Shown: positions 21,680 through 33,040, numbered from the stretch's first letter. The stretch: DNA of 64,000 bases from Cricetomys ansorgei (GCA_026225945.1 JAMJFZ010003163.1:19280501-19344500); one strand, 5' to 3'. A program made the numbers and translations. Notes: generated by a model from the letters alone, not told the origin.

Positions 21680-23647
21680 TGTAAGTCCAGGTCCTAACTT
21701 AATTAAACGACACAGGAAAAATGCTTGCCCCCTGATTGAATATGGGCAAGAAAAATTGTGGACAAAACAGGACACTGGAGAGTGGATTACCCTGCTTTGG
21801 CTAGACCACAGAGGAGGATAGTCCTTCTAAGTTCTTTTCTACAGAAAAGTACCTTCTGTCCTGGCATTGCCCTGGGACCTCTGCCCCTCAATGACTGCTC
21901 TCCATAATAACTACTCATGTCTCAGGCAAATGATTAGACAAAAAGTCTATACAAGTTCTATGGGTCTAAAAAGATAAATTAAGATATATAGATACAAAGA
22001 TATTAAGATACTATAAAGATATTAAGAATCTAAGATTTCAAAGGTCTGGAGTTTTAGGAATTCTGGATAAATGTTTTTATAAAGTTCTAATAAGGTGGTA
22101 CTGCTATCACCAGCCACAAGGTCAGGATTTGTAGAGTTCCTTTGGTTTAAAGATGCTTACCAGACTAAAACATTTCAGTCCAGTTTATATATCTAGCTCT
22201 CTGGACAAACAAAAATATTCATGCTTTTTAGCCCCAAACCATGCTTTTTACTTAAAATGTGAGTCTACTCCAGCTGTTTTGCAGACACCTGTTAGCTGCT
22301 TTATCTACAATATGGATTTCGGTATGGATTACAAACAATGGTAATGCTAACTTTTATTTCCTTTGGTAAACTAAAAAATCCATGTAAGCTTCAGGGAATC
22401 CAAGGAGTAACGGGATTTGGATCCACTTCCCAAGTTAAACAGACTCCAGATAAATTCAACTGAAGTTGTATTTATTTATCTCCTACCTGCTACATTCTTG
22501 GGGGTATGGATTATCTCTCTCTCCCTCCTGGACTTGGGAATCCTTCCTTTTCCCAACTGCCAGAATGTATGGACTAAAAGGTCCAAATGTAAGATTTTCC
22601 TTTAAGTTCCTTAAACTTTAACTTCTGCCTCTACTTTATATGTTTCAGCAGATTTCCACTCAACTGACCGACACCACCCAGAAATCATCTACAGACTATA
22701 GACTGCTCTAGATAGCTTCAAACCCTGGACTTGCTGAGAGCTGATATGGACCAGACTAGCCAATGTGATCACTCCTGTCCCCTCAGCTGGAGCAGTTAAC
22801 CAAATGACTCTGATGAATACCCCATTGCCAGAACCTCCCCCTCCCCCTACACTAGCTTTTAAGTAATTTACCAGTCTTCCTGGGGTCCCTGACTACGAGG
22901 TCCCAGTTTCAGCAGGAAGCAGTCTAAGAAAATATGACGTCCTGTTTCCTCAGGCTGGAACTTTTAGTCAAAAGAAAACTCCTGACATTGGGGACATAAT
23001 GTCTGTCTGTAATGCCTACTGGCATACCAGGGGGGTACTTATTTAAAAGCCAAATACCTAGATCTAGCAACAGATAGATTCATTAGCTTAGTTGGCTCTA
23101 ACTGATGTCAGCCATCATAGGGCCTTTAACCCTTCTGTTTCTGCTAATTACTGTTGGCCTTTACATTATTAATGCCTTGAGTAGATAAATTACTGCCTGG
23201 GTGCCATTAATTTAGTAGTTATTAAGTCCTAATATTAAGTAATGCTTATTCCCTTGTCAGAGATTTAAAAGAGTTACACAGGGCAAGGGGGAATGTAAGT
23301 CCAGGTCCAAACTTAATGACACAGAATATATGCTTCTCCCTGATTGCATACGGGCAGGAGACATCCAGGAAATACCCAGACAGGAAACATGTAGGCAAGA
23401 GATGTCCAGCTAGGAAATACATCAGGACATGTGCTCATCCATGATAGGGCCTGATGGGAAATACATAGCCTCATGGGATCTGCCTTTAAAAACTTGTATG
23501 AGCTATAGCTCATGGGCATCATGGAAGAGTTCCAGGGGGGACCTCCGTGTGGTCTTGGCCAGCTTCTGCCATTACTGGCCAGTATTAAAAGCAATGCTTT
23601 TTTTTTTTTTTTTGGACTGATTTTGGGATTTACACCTGTTCTGTTCA
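21680..23647 (+). mobile_element. decayed class I endogenous retrovirus fragment
   Basis: The first 75 bp or so at 21680 (tgtaagtccaggtcctaact) recur at 23294 (tgtaagtccaggtccaaact), 1,614 bp apart, consistent with 5' and 3' LTR starts. The 3' copy is preceded by a purine-rich tract (acagggcaagggggaa) like a gammaretroviral polypurine tract. The internal part keeps no long frame. A short hydrophobic reading frame (23114-23188, then a stop) lies where an envelope membrane anchor is expected. The 5' LTR is truncated and gag/pol are not recognisable. No target-site duplication was seen. Replication-defective. Confidence 0.6.
23294..23647 (+). repeat. 3' LTR of the class I ERV (about 354 bp)
   Basis: It starts TGTAAG directly after the polypurine tract and ends ...CTGTTCA (TG...CA). 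It contains a tttaaaaactt TATA-like word (about 23486) and an attaaa polyadenylation-like word (23584) followed by a T-run. Confidence 0.55.
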
Positions 23648-23667
23648 GGAAGCCCTATCACTGAGCC

Positions 23668-23712
23668 TAGCTAGTAAGTGGCTCAACCAGGAAGTACTTG
23701 AACCCAAATCAG
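23668..23712 (+). repeat. MIR-like fragment
   Basis: The string gctagtaagtggctcaacca, gaagtacttgaacccaaatc resembles the 3' half of MIR. Very short. Confidence 0.45.
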
Positions 23713-24541
23713 GTATCTTCTCACCCTCCACAACTTTTACTATCCATGACCCATTTCCTAGTACCCCACCTCCCAGGTTCCTTCCCACCATCCCACAGGT
23801 TGATCAAGGAACCAAGGGACACAGGCCACATCAGGGACCCTATGAGTTGGTAGAAAGCAGCGGACAGAGAGGAAATGAATAAGCACTGGAGATCCTGCAA
23901 AGACTGTCACCCCAGGGTCCTGTGCTTGTCTAGCTGTCTGTCTGCCACATATATGGGTAACCAGCTCCTTTCAGATTTCTGTTCAGTCTGACCTGTCTGC
24001 CTGTCTCCCAGACAGATGTCCTAGCTTCACTCTCTAGGGAGATCCCCTTAGATCTCTAGGTCCCTGTGGGCTCTCAAGGTTGACGGTATGGCTGTTACCA
24101 GCTCTACGCAGGTGGTCCAGCGCCTTGCCCCTCACGTTGCTTGGGTTCCTTACCCTTAAGGACCCCCTTCAACCTGGAGACTACAGCTGGCTACAGTCTG
24201 AGCTTTCCCTGGGCACAATGAGGACCAGCAGGTGTCCCTGGCAGTAGAACCAGGGTGTCAATATACCAGGCACACTGCAGGAGGAGGAAGAGCCCCATCC
24301 ACTTCCCTGCACCTGGAACCAGGGCCCAGGCTATAGATGTGAACTGCCTCAGCAGATAGAAGCCCACAGCTAGCCTACTGAGTTGGGTGAAAATCAACAG
24401 GAGGGAAGCCAGGAAGGCAGCCCAGCCCTGGTGATGAGGCTTTGGTTCCTATGGGCAGAGGGCTCCACAGAGAACTGAGTGCCCACAGTTCCCTCTAATA
24501 GCTGCTAGTCTAGGCTGAGCTTTACAAATGGCTCTTTAAAA
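23713..24541. other. unique sequence, nothing recognised
   Basis: No repeat family or exon was recognised in about 830 bp. Confidence 0.4.
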
Positions 24542-24768
24542 AACATTAAAATAACTCTTTTTAGCTTTATTTATTTTATGTGTATCAATGTTTTACCGAC
24601 ATGTATATCTGTATACCATGTGGGTGCCTGGTGCCTGCAGAGGTCAAAATACCCTGGAACTGGAGTTACAGGTGGTTGTGAGACACCATGTGGGTGCTGA
24701 GAATCAAACCCATGTCCTCTACAAGAGCAACAACTGTTCTAAACCGTTGAGCCACCTGTCCAGTTCAC
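24542..24768 (-). mobile_element. B3-type SINE, antisense
   Basis: The sequence ttattttatgtgtatcaatg, gggtgcctggtgcctgcaga, ccctggaactggagttacag, accatgtgggtgctgagaat and ccgttgagccacctgtccag is a near full-length antisense B3. Confidence 0.9.
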
Positions 24769-24794
24769 GACAGACTTGTATTTGTTATAACTCA

Positions 24795-24885
24795 GCAGGA
24801 TTTTTGAGATGAGAAAATGGAGGTATACAGAGGCTCCAAAAGTCACCCATCAGCTAACTGGGAGACTCCAGGTGGAGCTACCAAT
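24795..24885 (+). repeat. MIR SINE fragment
   Basis: The pattern tgagatgagaaaatggaggt, atacagaggctccaaaagtc, cagctaactgggagactcc resembles the MIR core in sense. Confidence 0.5.
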
Positions 24886-25229
24886 TTTCGGAAGCACAGA
24901 GACCTCGCAAGGGAATACTATCATTGCTATCATTTAAGGTGGAATCTTTTGAATTAGGTTGATGCAGGAGTAGGAGTTTGTCCAGGGGAGAGGGTTCAGG
25001 CAGAGAGAAAGGCTAAGACTTGGAGATGAAAGGTAAAAGAGGAGGAGGTTGTGAATTGGGGGTGGAGACCGAGGGAAAGGAACTGGGGGATAGAAAGAGG
25101 TTCAGGGTGTTACCGAGGATTGGATGGTAAGGGAGCTTTGTGGGGGTGTAGGGACGCAGCAGGCAAAAGCTTGTGAACCGAATGAGCCAGGCTTCCCGAG
25201 CCTAGCAGGGTGCTAGGCATGCACCAGCA
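24886..25229. other. unique, purine-rich upstream of CpG island
   Basis: A G/A-rich stretch (about 24960-25130) leads into the CpG island. No repeat family was recognised. Confidence 0.4.
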
Positions 25230-25660
25230 CTCGGTACCGGCGCACGCAGCCAGCGCGAAGCCTGCTGGTGGCGTCGCTAGGGCAGCGCGGTCCCCGCCCG
25301 CCCCGCCGCCAGCGCGCTAACGCGGAGCAGATGGCCGGCGGCCCGCGCGCCTCCCGCCGCCGAGCAGCGCTTTGAAGTGGCCGCTGCCGCCTTGGGCCGC
25401 CGGAGCCCCGCGGGCCGAGGCTGCGCGTGTTTACCCAGGTGCTCTGCAGGCCGGGGCCTCGGACGGTCCGCGTGGGGCCGCTGGGCTGCAGAGCCACCGA
25501 GCCATCCGCCGGCGCCAGCCGGCCTCCCGCTGCAGCGCCCGTGCGCACCCGGAGGAATCCAGGCTCGGAAAGGCCAAGGCTTCGTTCAAGGCTCACAGGC
25601 CACCTGGCCCGGGACCCCGCTGCCGTCTGCCGTCTGCCTTCTGCCTTGCCCTTCCTCTTG
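25230..25660. promoter_or_regulatory. CpG island, candidate promoter / first exon
   Basis: By hand count there are roughly 55-60 CpG dinucleotides in about 430 bp, against almost none in the flanks. GC-box-like tccccgcccgccccgccgcc lies at about 25290. It is free of repeats. Frames of 90-160 codons are open on both strands (for example 25213-25596 minus and 25377-25865 plus) because GC-rich DNA lacks stops, so I do not call a protein. An unmethylated island in a gene-poor window most often marks a transcription start; which gene or lncRNA it serves, and which strand, cannot be told here. Confidence 0.75.
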
Positions 25661-25819
25661 GGCCTGTTTCCCTTGGCGTTGGAGTCCCTCGACTCCAGTT
25701 AAGGTGCCTGACACCTCCCCCTGTGCCGTAGGACAAGGACAGCTCATGTCAGCGGTTTATTATATGAGGCTGTCATGGTCTGAGCAGGGCCTGCACCCCG
25801 GGAGTACCCATCTCTGCCC
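25661..25819. other. unique sequence downstream of the CpG island
   Basis: CpG density falls sharply. No splice site or exon can be asserted. Confidence 0.4.
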
Positions 25820-25893
25820 TCGCTTCAGAGAGGACAAGAAGCTTGGCCAAGGCCACAGCTGGTAAAGTCAGAGCCAGAATTTGAAGCTAGGGC
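25820..25893 (+). repeat. MIR SINE fragment
   Basis: The pattern gcttcagagaggacaagaag, cttggccaaggccacagctg, gtaaagtcagagccagaatt, tgaagctagg is a clear MIR core. It interrupts the longest plus-strand frame of the CpG island, which argues that frame is not coding. Confidence 0.75.
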
Positions 25894-26584
25894 CAGTTGG
25901 GGCCAGAGTTCCCTGTAGGAAGACGAGATTCTGCCTCAGCCCCACTGTAAACCCTCCAGCTGGAGCTATCCTAGTACCCAGCTCCTCCCAGCATCTGGCT
26001 GGAAGTAGACTTTCAGGCCTGTCTCCAGACCTGCAGGAGAGACCTGTTTTCAAAGATCCCTAAGGCTCAGACATGGCTTGGAGGGCACTTAATTAAAAGC
26101 CTGTCTTCGCACCTTCCACATCAGATTGGAACCAACTCAGGACTCAGCCTTCGCTACCCCTTCAGAAGGGCTACCCCTTCTTTGCTACCCCCTACGAAGG
26201 GCCATGCTTCCCCCAATAGCCTGGGATCCTCACAGGACCCCGCTGGGCCACAACAAACATGGGGTGTGACAGCAGACCCTATCTCAGAATAGGAGCTCCC
26301 CTCAAGCCTCCCCTAGCCTGTGGGAACCTCGGTCACCAGCAAGGTTCCACCTGGGTGATGCAGAAGCCCGGGGTGAGAGGCCTTCTGGCCCCATCGTGCC
26401 TATGAAGGTTCTGCAGGAACGAAGATGGGGCAGCCATTTGTCCCTGTGCGTCATCCTAGCGCTATGGTCACAAGATGTCCTCGGAGAGAACAAGAGGAAG
26501 ATGTGTGTGGGCTCTGACCCGCAGCCCCAGGCTGGGTCGCCTTCCGATTGTGTTAAGTGCACTGTCCTAGCAGTCTCCCTCTGC
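25894..26584. other. unique sequence, nothing recognised
   Basis: A short near-duplicate (aaggg...ctaccccttc around 26155-26200) is present. No repeat family or exon was recognised. Confidence 0.4.
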
Positions 26585-26780
26585 CCAGAGACCGGGCAGG
26601 TTACTTGTCGCCGCCGTGCGCTCAGGCCAGGCGCCCCCGCCGCCGCTCCCTGCAGCCTGACCCCTCACACATCCGGCGGGGATGAATGAGCGGCGTCGCC
26701 GCCGCTGCCTGCACACTCTGATCCCGGTCACTTTGTTCTTGCTTTAAAGCCAGTGGGCCGGTGGGGGAGGGGCCGTCTCT
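26585..26780. promoter_or_regulatory. second, weaker CpG-rich block
   Basis: About 17 CpGs by hand count in roughly 190 bp, including cgccgccg-type runs at about 26609, 26636 and 26690-26705. It is repeat-free and lies 1.0-1.5 kb from the main island, so it could be part of the same promoter region or an alternative first exon. Confidence 0.5.
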
Positions 26781-27747
26781 CTTCTCTTCCCCTTCTCCCT
26801 CAGTCTCCTCCGTACTTGCGGGCCTGGGCTGTGATGGTACTTGAAAGGACCCCGACACTCAGTTATCTGGCCAGGGAAGTTCAGCCTGAGAGTTATCTGT
26901 GCTGACTGATGGAGAGGACCGCTGTGCGCCTGTGTGAGCGCCCTGCACACGGGGCCCGTTGTGGACTTAGGGACGTGTTAAATACAGGTACCTTATAACT
27001 ACTGTATCTTTCTGATTTATTTTGATTCTTAGAATAGATTCTGATCTAGTTAGATTCTTAGGACAAGACTGCACCCTTCACATCCCCTACACAAACATCC
27101 TCTGAACATGTTGAATAGGTTTTTGAGGACCCAGAAGATTCACGCTTAGGAATTCAAATGCCCATCAAAATTCGTGCCTAAACGTGGATGCAAGGTGCTA
27201 GACTGATGTTGGAAGATCTTCAAGTTGGAGCTACCCAGTGCTTATAGCCAGGAAACAGGTAAATGCATGAGGGGGTAGCCCCATGGTTGGGGTAGCTCAC
27301 TGTAGCAGGAGGGAACTACCAGGAGTAGATGGGTTGAGAGATAGAAGCCTGGCACAAAAGCAGGCACACTGTAAGAGTCCATGAAGAGAAAGTTCAAAAC
27401 CAAGTAATTTATCAATCAAGATGGAGGCTTGAAGAGTTACTGCTGTTAAAGAGAGAAGTGGCGGGGAGCAAGGTTAGAGGAGCCATGGGGCAGTATTCAT
27501 CTTGTCCTTGTACAATAAATGCACCAGAAAGTTTAACATCTTACATTTTGTTTTCCTTGTGTTATATCCTCTGTAGGATATTTTTTTAAGTTCTATTTTT
27601 TTAGGGGTCTTGGTTGGAATTCTGTAGTATTAAGGATTTATTCAGGAAAGACTTGCCTGCTTTATAACATTAGTTATGTTTCCTCCATGGACATGGTATA
27701 CCTCCATCTGTTCTGATCAACTTATATATCCATCTATCTATTTTGGT
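26781..27747. other. unique sequence, nothing recognised
   Basis: Composition becomes AT-rich after 27000. No exon or repeat family was identified. Confidence 0.4.
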
Positions 27748-27893
27748 GTTCTGAGACAGGTTTTTTTTTTTTCTCTTCCCCTAGCTGTTCTGGAACTCAC
27801 TCTGTAGACTAGTCTGGTCTTGAACTCAGAGATCCTCTTGCCTCACTTTCCCTAGTGCTGGGATTAAAGGCAGGCACCACCACGCCTGGCTAA
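27748..27893 (-). mobile_element. B1 SINE, antisense, full length
   Basis: The sequence gttctggaactcactctgta, gactagtctggtcttgaact, gagatcctcttgcctcactt, gctgggattaaaggcaggca, ccaccacgcctggcta gives a complete antisense B1 with a T-run (its A-tail) at the left. Confidence 0.9.
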
Positions 27894-27984
27894 CTTCTAT
27901 ATCTTAGTAGTAAAGATTTATGATTTTCTCCTGAGTCCTGTGATTTTATTTTATTTTTCTGGTTGAGGTTACTCCAAGGTAGTT

Positions 27985-28035
27985 TGTGAGTGTGTATGTG
28001 TGTGTGTGTGTGTGTGTTGTTGTTGTTGTTGTTAA
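27985..28035. repeat. (TG)n followed by (TTG)n
   Basis: A TG tract (27990-28017) passes directly into ttg triplets (28018-28035). Confidence 0.9.
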
Positions 28036-28520
28036 AGGAATTTTTTTTCTTATGCTTCTATTTCCAAATTTTTAAATTGTGGCAAAACATATATTACATA
28101 TAAATTACCATTTAGACCATTTTAGGTCTCCTGGTTAGTAGATTAAATACAGTCACTAGTTGGCCAACCATCACCACATCTGTCTTTAGAACCTTTTGTC
28201 CTCCACACCTGAAAATTTATAGCTATTAATGTAACTCCCAGGTCCCTCAGCCGGGAAGCCAATGTTCTGACATCTAAAAAGTGTATGCACATGCGTGGAC
28301 ATGTGCCATATCTGCATTTTGTGACTGACCAATATCACTCAGTGTGATATCAAAGACCAGCCATGGCTAAATTGTGTTGTTGGATGTGTACTGATGTCTG
28401 AGACTATTTTTGGATATATACTCCAAAGATAGCTGCTGGGTCATGTGGGAATGATGTGCTTGACATTTTCACAGTGAAGGTGCCATTTGGCACGTGATTC
28501 CATTTTTTTAGAATTTCCTT
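28036..28520 (-). mobile_element. L1M 3' region, antisense
   Basis: In plus-strand order it shows old-L1 antisense signatures: acatataaattaccatttag, ccaaccatcaccacatctgt, ttagaaccttttgtcctcc, tttgtgactgaccaatatca, tttttggatatatactccaa and gctgctgggtcatgtgggaa. These match the antisense of an L1M 3' UTR / ORF2 end. Diverged. Confidence 0.65.
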
Positions 28521-29864
28521 TTCAAGTCTGTGCCAATGAGGGAGGGATAGATATCAAGCTAACAAAGTGTGAGTTTTGGATCTCTCAGAATGCTCTCTGT
28601 AGCCCAACTTTAAACCATGAGGGGTTTTCCATCTTGGTACCCAAGACTAAAATAATGTAGGCTCCGGGCATGCTATCCTATTCTGAGTGGCATCCTTGCC
28701 TCTGTCTTCTCTCTATCCTCTAGGCTGGATGGCTAGATGATGATCCCTGAGAGAAAGCCCTAGGCTCCTTCCGCTGTGTTCCGCTAGCAACAGAGAGCCA
28801 GCTCTACCCCAAGCATGGATGGCTCCAAGATCCAGGGCAGGGCTTTGAGGAAACCCTTGGCATACACTGCTAAGGAAGATGCACTGCTGTATATGCATAT
28901 TACCCGGCAGCTGCCTTTCCTGGAGGTGGGGCCTAGCCCAGAGTCTAATCATTTGTCACCAGTCAACTTTCACAATCACAACGTAGCATTCAAAGCTGCC
29001 TGCCCAGTCGCTTCCCTAAGATGACACTGTCCAGCTCAGGGGAGCTGCCTTCTTCTACATATCACATTATCAGCAGGAGGAATTTTCATCAAAGCTCAGC
29101 TACTGCCCCTCAATGGCCAGAACTGCACCCCAGACTTCCTGGCTTTGTGGAGTGTGAGCTCCTAGCAAGAGTTACTCTCACCTCCGTCTATAATGGAGTG
29201 CTTTGCTGGTTTGTAGCGAGGCGGGTGCTAATGGCGATGGAGATGGGGACCTGGGAGCAGGTACTCTGAGCTTGACCTTCTTCTAATCTCTGTCCTGGCT
29301 CACAATGCTATTTTGGGAAGAGTCTATAAATGTGTTTGTATGCACACAACTGTACACGTGTTGAGTGTGTGTATATGTGTGTGTTTGTTGGATTGTCTGT
29401 GTTCAGGGAAGAGTTCATATAAGAGGCAGAAGTCAATCTGAATAGACAGAGAGAGGGAGCATGTTCCAGGGATGGGGAGATGGGCAAAGAGCAGAACCAG
29501 GAACAACAGAAGCCTTGCCATACCTGACTCAGTACACTCAGTGGCGCTACCTCGGTCTTTCATCTGTACATTTCCTGAATAGGAGAACAAGTCTAGAGAA
29601 GGACCTGAGTCACCACAGTCCTGTGCTGCTTCTGCATTTGCAGAGAAGAAGCATCCTGGGGCCTTCTCTAAGCCAAGCCCTCCACCAGGCATTGAAATGC
29701 ATCAGTACCAGACAGAGCACTGAACTCCAGAGGTCAGGGACACTGGATACTCAGCTTGGATGGTTGGAGCCACTCTGCTTCCCACACATGTGATCCCCTG
29801 GGTCAGGGGTCCTCAACCTGGAGGACTGGTGGCTGCTGGCCCAGTGCCTCTCTGCATCAGGCAG
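28521..29864. other. unique sequence, nothing recognised
   Basis: A TG-rich patch lies at about 29365-29390. No repeat family or exon was identified. Confidence 0.4.
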
Positions 29865-30138
29865 GGCTTCTGCTGCTGAGACAAAATACCTGACTGATCA
29901 AGGGAGAGAGGACTCATTGTGCTCATGGTTTCAGTCTGTCATGGTGAAGGGGTTGTATGGGGCCTCATGTCCTTGCAAACAGGAAGCGGTAAGGAAGTAG
30001 GAGGGGCCAATGCTAGCGATAGCCACAGAACATGTCCCAAGTGACATCCTTCCTCCAGCATCTCCTCAAAATAGTACCATAGGAACTGAAGCTTAGCACG
30101 TAAGTCTGTTGGGGCATTTTATAGTCAAACCTCAGCAC
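29865..30138 (-). mobile_element. old MaLR LTR, antisense (MST/MLT-like)
   Basis: The left end gctgctgagacaaaatacct, then ctcatggtttcagtctgtca, later cctcctccagcatctcct-type and ggggcattttatagtcaaac segments match the antisense order of an old MaLR LTR. Subfamily uncertain. Confidence 0.5.
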
Positions 30139-30714
30139 CCTTCTCAGGGGGTCTGGCAGACAGGGTACCCTGCCGTTGGTTGTACATCCTCCCCAGGGAG
30201 GACCATCTCGAACCAGGTGCTGCTTCAATTTGGAACAACTCCAAAGACCCAGTGTTTGCTGGCATCCCAGTCTGACTCCTCCCCCTTTCCAGCCTTGGTC
30301 CCCTCATCCTCTGGTGTGAAGATGAGAGTTCCTGACTCCTGTATGCACATTTCCCCTCATTGCTTGGATCCTGGGCAGGTCACAGGAGAGCAATCCTTTG
30401 AACTAAATCTAAAGGAAGAGCACATTTAGAAGAAATCTTTTTCACCCCCATTTGTGCACGCACATGTGCACACACCCTGGAGGAATTCATCTAAGCAGAC
30501 GAGTAAGAGGTGCTAATTTAGTGGTCAAAGGGCCAAGCTTGGTATATTCAGTTAGTTTCTTTTGTCCCCGTGTTGCAAATACTTAGTCCCCTTTGACAAC
30601 GCTGAATACTTCATGCCGGACAGCACCTGTGGAGTCTATGTAACCTGAGTGCCTAGACCCAGTGCCTGCCTACGTGTCATCTTAGCTGCCCGGTGGCAGC
30701 ATGAGGGACTATCA
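30139..30714. other. unique sequence, nothing recognised
   Basis: No repeat family or exon was recognised in about 575 bp. Confidence 0.4.
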
Positions 30715-30805
30715 TCATCAACATCTTAAGATAGGGAAGCGATGCTCAGGGAGGTAAGGAAGCTTGACCAAAGTCACAGAGACAGGTTCAGGACGGCTGG
30801 GAGGC
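30715..30805 (+). repeat. MIR SINE fragment
   Basis: The pattern gatagggaagcgatgctcag, ggaggtaaggaagcttgacc, aaagtcacagagacaggttc is a recognisable MIR core. Confidence 0.6.
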
Positions 30806-30887
30806 ACAACTGAAGGAGAGATTTGTGGAGCACACCTGCATGGGTATTATGTATTATTAATTCATTTATACTCACTTATTGTGATTC

Positions 30888-30990
30888 TTTTTGTTTTGTT
30901 TTTGTACACCAGGCTGGGTTTAAACTCATGATCCTCCTGCCTCAGTCTCATGAGTGCTAGGCTTATAGGCATGGGCCATCAAGCCAGGGT
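30888..30990 (-). mobile_element. B1 SINE, antisense, truncated
   Basis: The sequence ccaggctgggtttaaactca, tgatcctcctgcctcagtct, catgagtgctaggcttatag, gccatcaagccaggg is an antisense B1 preceded by a (TTTTG)-type tail. Confidence 0.8.
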
Positions 30991-31778
30991 TTTATCATGG
31001 GTATTAGACCTGCAAGCTGTTGCTTGTGTATGGGGCTGTGCCTGAGTCACTAGGAGGTGACCAATAGAGAAGAACTTATCTGTAGCCAGAGCACAGATGT
31101 ATGCCTGCAGGACCTGCCCAGCCGGCATGCATCCTGGATATGGGTGAAGCTGGTGAGCTTCCTGACCTTGGCCCAAGGCCTTGAGCTGGTGAAGAGATTC
31201 AGAAGGAGTCAGAGAAGCTGGGCACGGTTCCCAACAGTGAGGGCGGCCAGCTGGTCGGTGCTGCAGGCCTGGGAGCCTGGTGCCCGAGCTCACTCCCAGA
31301 GTGACACCAGTGTTGCATAACCTTGGCTTTCTTGGTCTCACGCAAAATGTTTACTTTGGCCATCTCGAATGAGCTCAGAACCACACAGAAGCTCTGGGGG
31401 GCGGGGGGGATGAGGTTCATGTTCAGCTAAGTTGTGCAGTGCAAAAACTTCCGAGACCCTAAACGGCGAAGCGGGATTCCAGGCCGGTCTTGGGCTTGTG
31501 GCCATGAAGTTGTTTTCACAGTTGAGTCGGAGTGGTTAGAGAAGGTGATGAGGGAGGTACAGGGTAGCACGTGCAAGTAGCTTCCAGCTGGTGAGGTAAA
31601 ATAAGTCATGTGAGGTGGCCTGGGGCAGAGTGGCTAGTGGTAGAGTCCATAGCAGACAGAACAGCCTGGAAGGGGCACTTTCCTGCTCCAGCCATTATTG
31701 CCCTTGGGAATGTAGGCACAGCGTGTACAGATAGCTGGATATTTTTTTTTTTCCATCATGGTTGGTGACTTTCAATTT

Positions 31779-31780
<2 letters not shown>
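30991..31780. other. unique sequence, nothing recognised
   Basis: No repeat family or exon was recognised in about 790 bp. Confidence 0.4.
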
Positions 31781-31820
<40 letters not shown>

Positions 31821-31841
31821 CGCGCGCGCACGCGTGCATGC
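31781..31841. repeat. (TG)n(CG)n uninterrupted alternating tract
   Basis: A 61-bp strictly alternating pyrimidine-purine tract: (TG) for about 32 bp, then (CG) for about 18 bp, then cacgcgtgcatgc. GC/GT alternation of this length is the classical Z-DNA-forming sequence. The Arg/Ala-rich and Thr/His-rich minus-strand peptide here is an artefact. Confidence 0.95.
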
Positions 31842-32937
31842 TAAGTTTCTAGCTCTTACGTGCAAGCCAAACAAAATCTTAACTGTGGTGGGCTTCTCCA
31901 GGTTCTCAGCTTGTAACCTTTGAACTTGGAGGCCTCTAGGGGTCCTTCCTATCCCATAGACCCTCTGCAGAATGTCTTCTTCCTGAGCAGTGGCCCCAGT
32001 CATGATTACAAGGACCTTCTTTCCCTCTCGTTTCTGGCCACCTTTCCGTGCTGGAGTCCCCGGAAACACAAAGGCTGTCCTGGCTCCAGGCAAGGACTGG
32101 ACTTTCTCATCTGCTCCTGGTTCTTCAGGGCTGCATACCCCAGCTGCAGGAGCACCGGGGGTGGGGGGATGCTTTGCTCTCAGGCTTTATTTTCTAGTGT
32201 GGAACTTTTCGGTTAGCCCCTGAACACTGACAGATGCAGCCCCTGCACCCTCCTAGCAAGTTGGGTTTATGCTCCATCCGGTTTCCTGCATGGTGCATAT
32301 GCACCACATGCACATGCCTGTCACAGCACACACGAACTTTTGTAGGGTCTTTTGATCATCACGGAGGTTGCCTGGTGTCGTACTGTAGATGATTGTCTGT
32401 ACGCCCCTTCCTCCTTCCGCACCACTCGGTCTATTCTCTGTGCTGTCTGATGAATGCTCTTGGGTGCCTCAGGCTGCTGCTTGGCCAGTTATTTCCTGCT
32501 CATAGATACCCACTCTACTTATGAATTAAAGGAGAGAAGGAGATGCTGGGCCTGTGAGGAAACCTTGTCAGGGTAGCAGAGGAAGGCATGATGGGGTGTC
32601 TGCCTGCTCCTGTCTCAGTACTGAGTGGGGTCCCAGGCTGGTCTCTTTGGGTCTGACTTGGATCCAAAGTCTTTCATCTTCAAGTGAAGAGGAAGAGGGA
32701 GAAAAGGCATGTATCCAGGTCACATGTTACTTTTTCCCCAGGCTTGAGTTCCTCATCAAACACCCAGGAGGCCAGGGGCTGTAAAATGTGATAAAAATGG
32801 ATACAGTTAACCTCTTAACTCACTTGTCATCAGGGTACAATAGTTAATTCTCTGCCACACAGGTCTAGAATTGGTGGGTCCAAGAAAACATTTTAAACAC
32901 AATATATATACATGTACATGCATATATACAAATGTAC
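31842..32937. other. unique sequence, nothing recognised
   Basis: No exon or repeat family was identified. Frames of about 100-130 codons at the left lack features. Confidence 0.4.
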
Positions 32938-33040
32938 GTAGTCAGAGTCTCATTATGTTGCCCAGGCTGTCCTTGAACTTGTGATCCTCTAGCCTCGGCC
33001 TACCATGTACTGGACTTGTAATCAGGTGTCACCATGCTTA
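32938..33040 (-). mobile_element. old B1-type (7SL-derived) SINE, antisense
   Basis: The sequence gtcagagtctcattatgttg, cccaggctgtccttgaactt, gtgatcctctagcctcggcc, tactggacttgtaatcaggt resembles an early B1/PB1-type monomer in antisense. Confidence 0.65.

Noticed and set aside
25213..25865. Arg/Pro/Ala-rich proteins in the CpG island on both strands (up to 162 codons)
   Set aside because: GC-rich DNA lacks stops on all strands. The plus frame runs through a MIR fragment. No conserved domain or splice structure can be shown.
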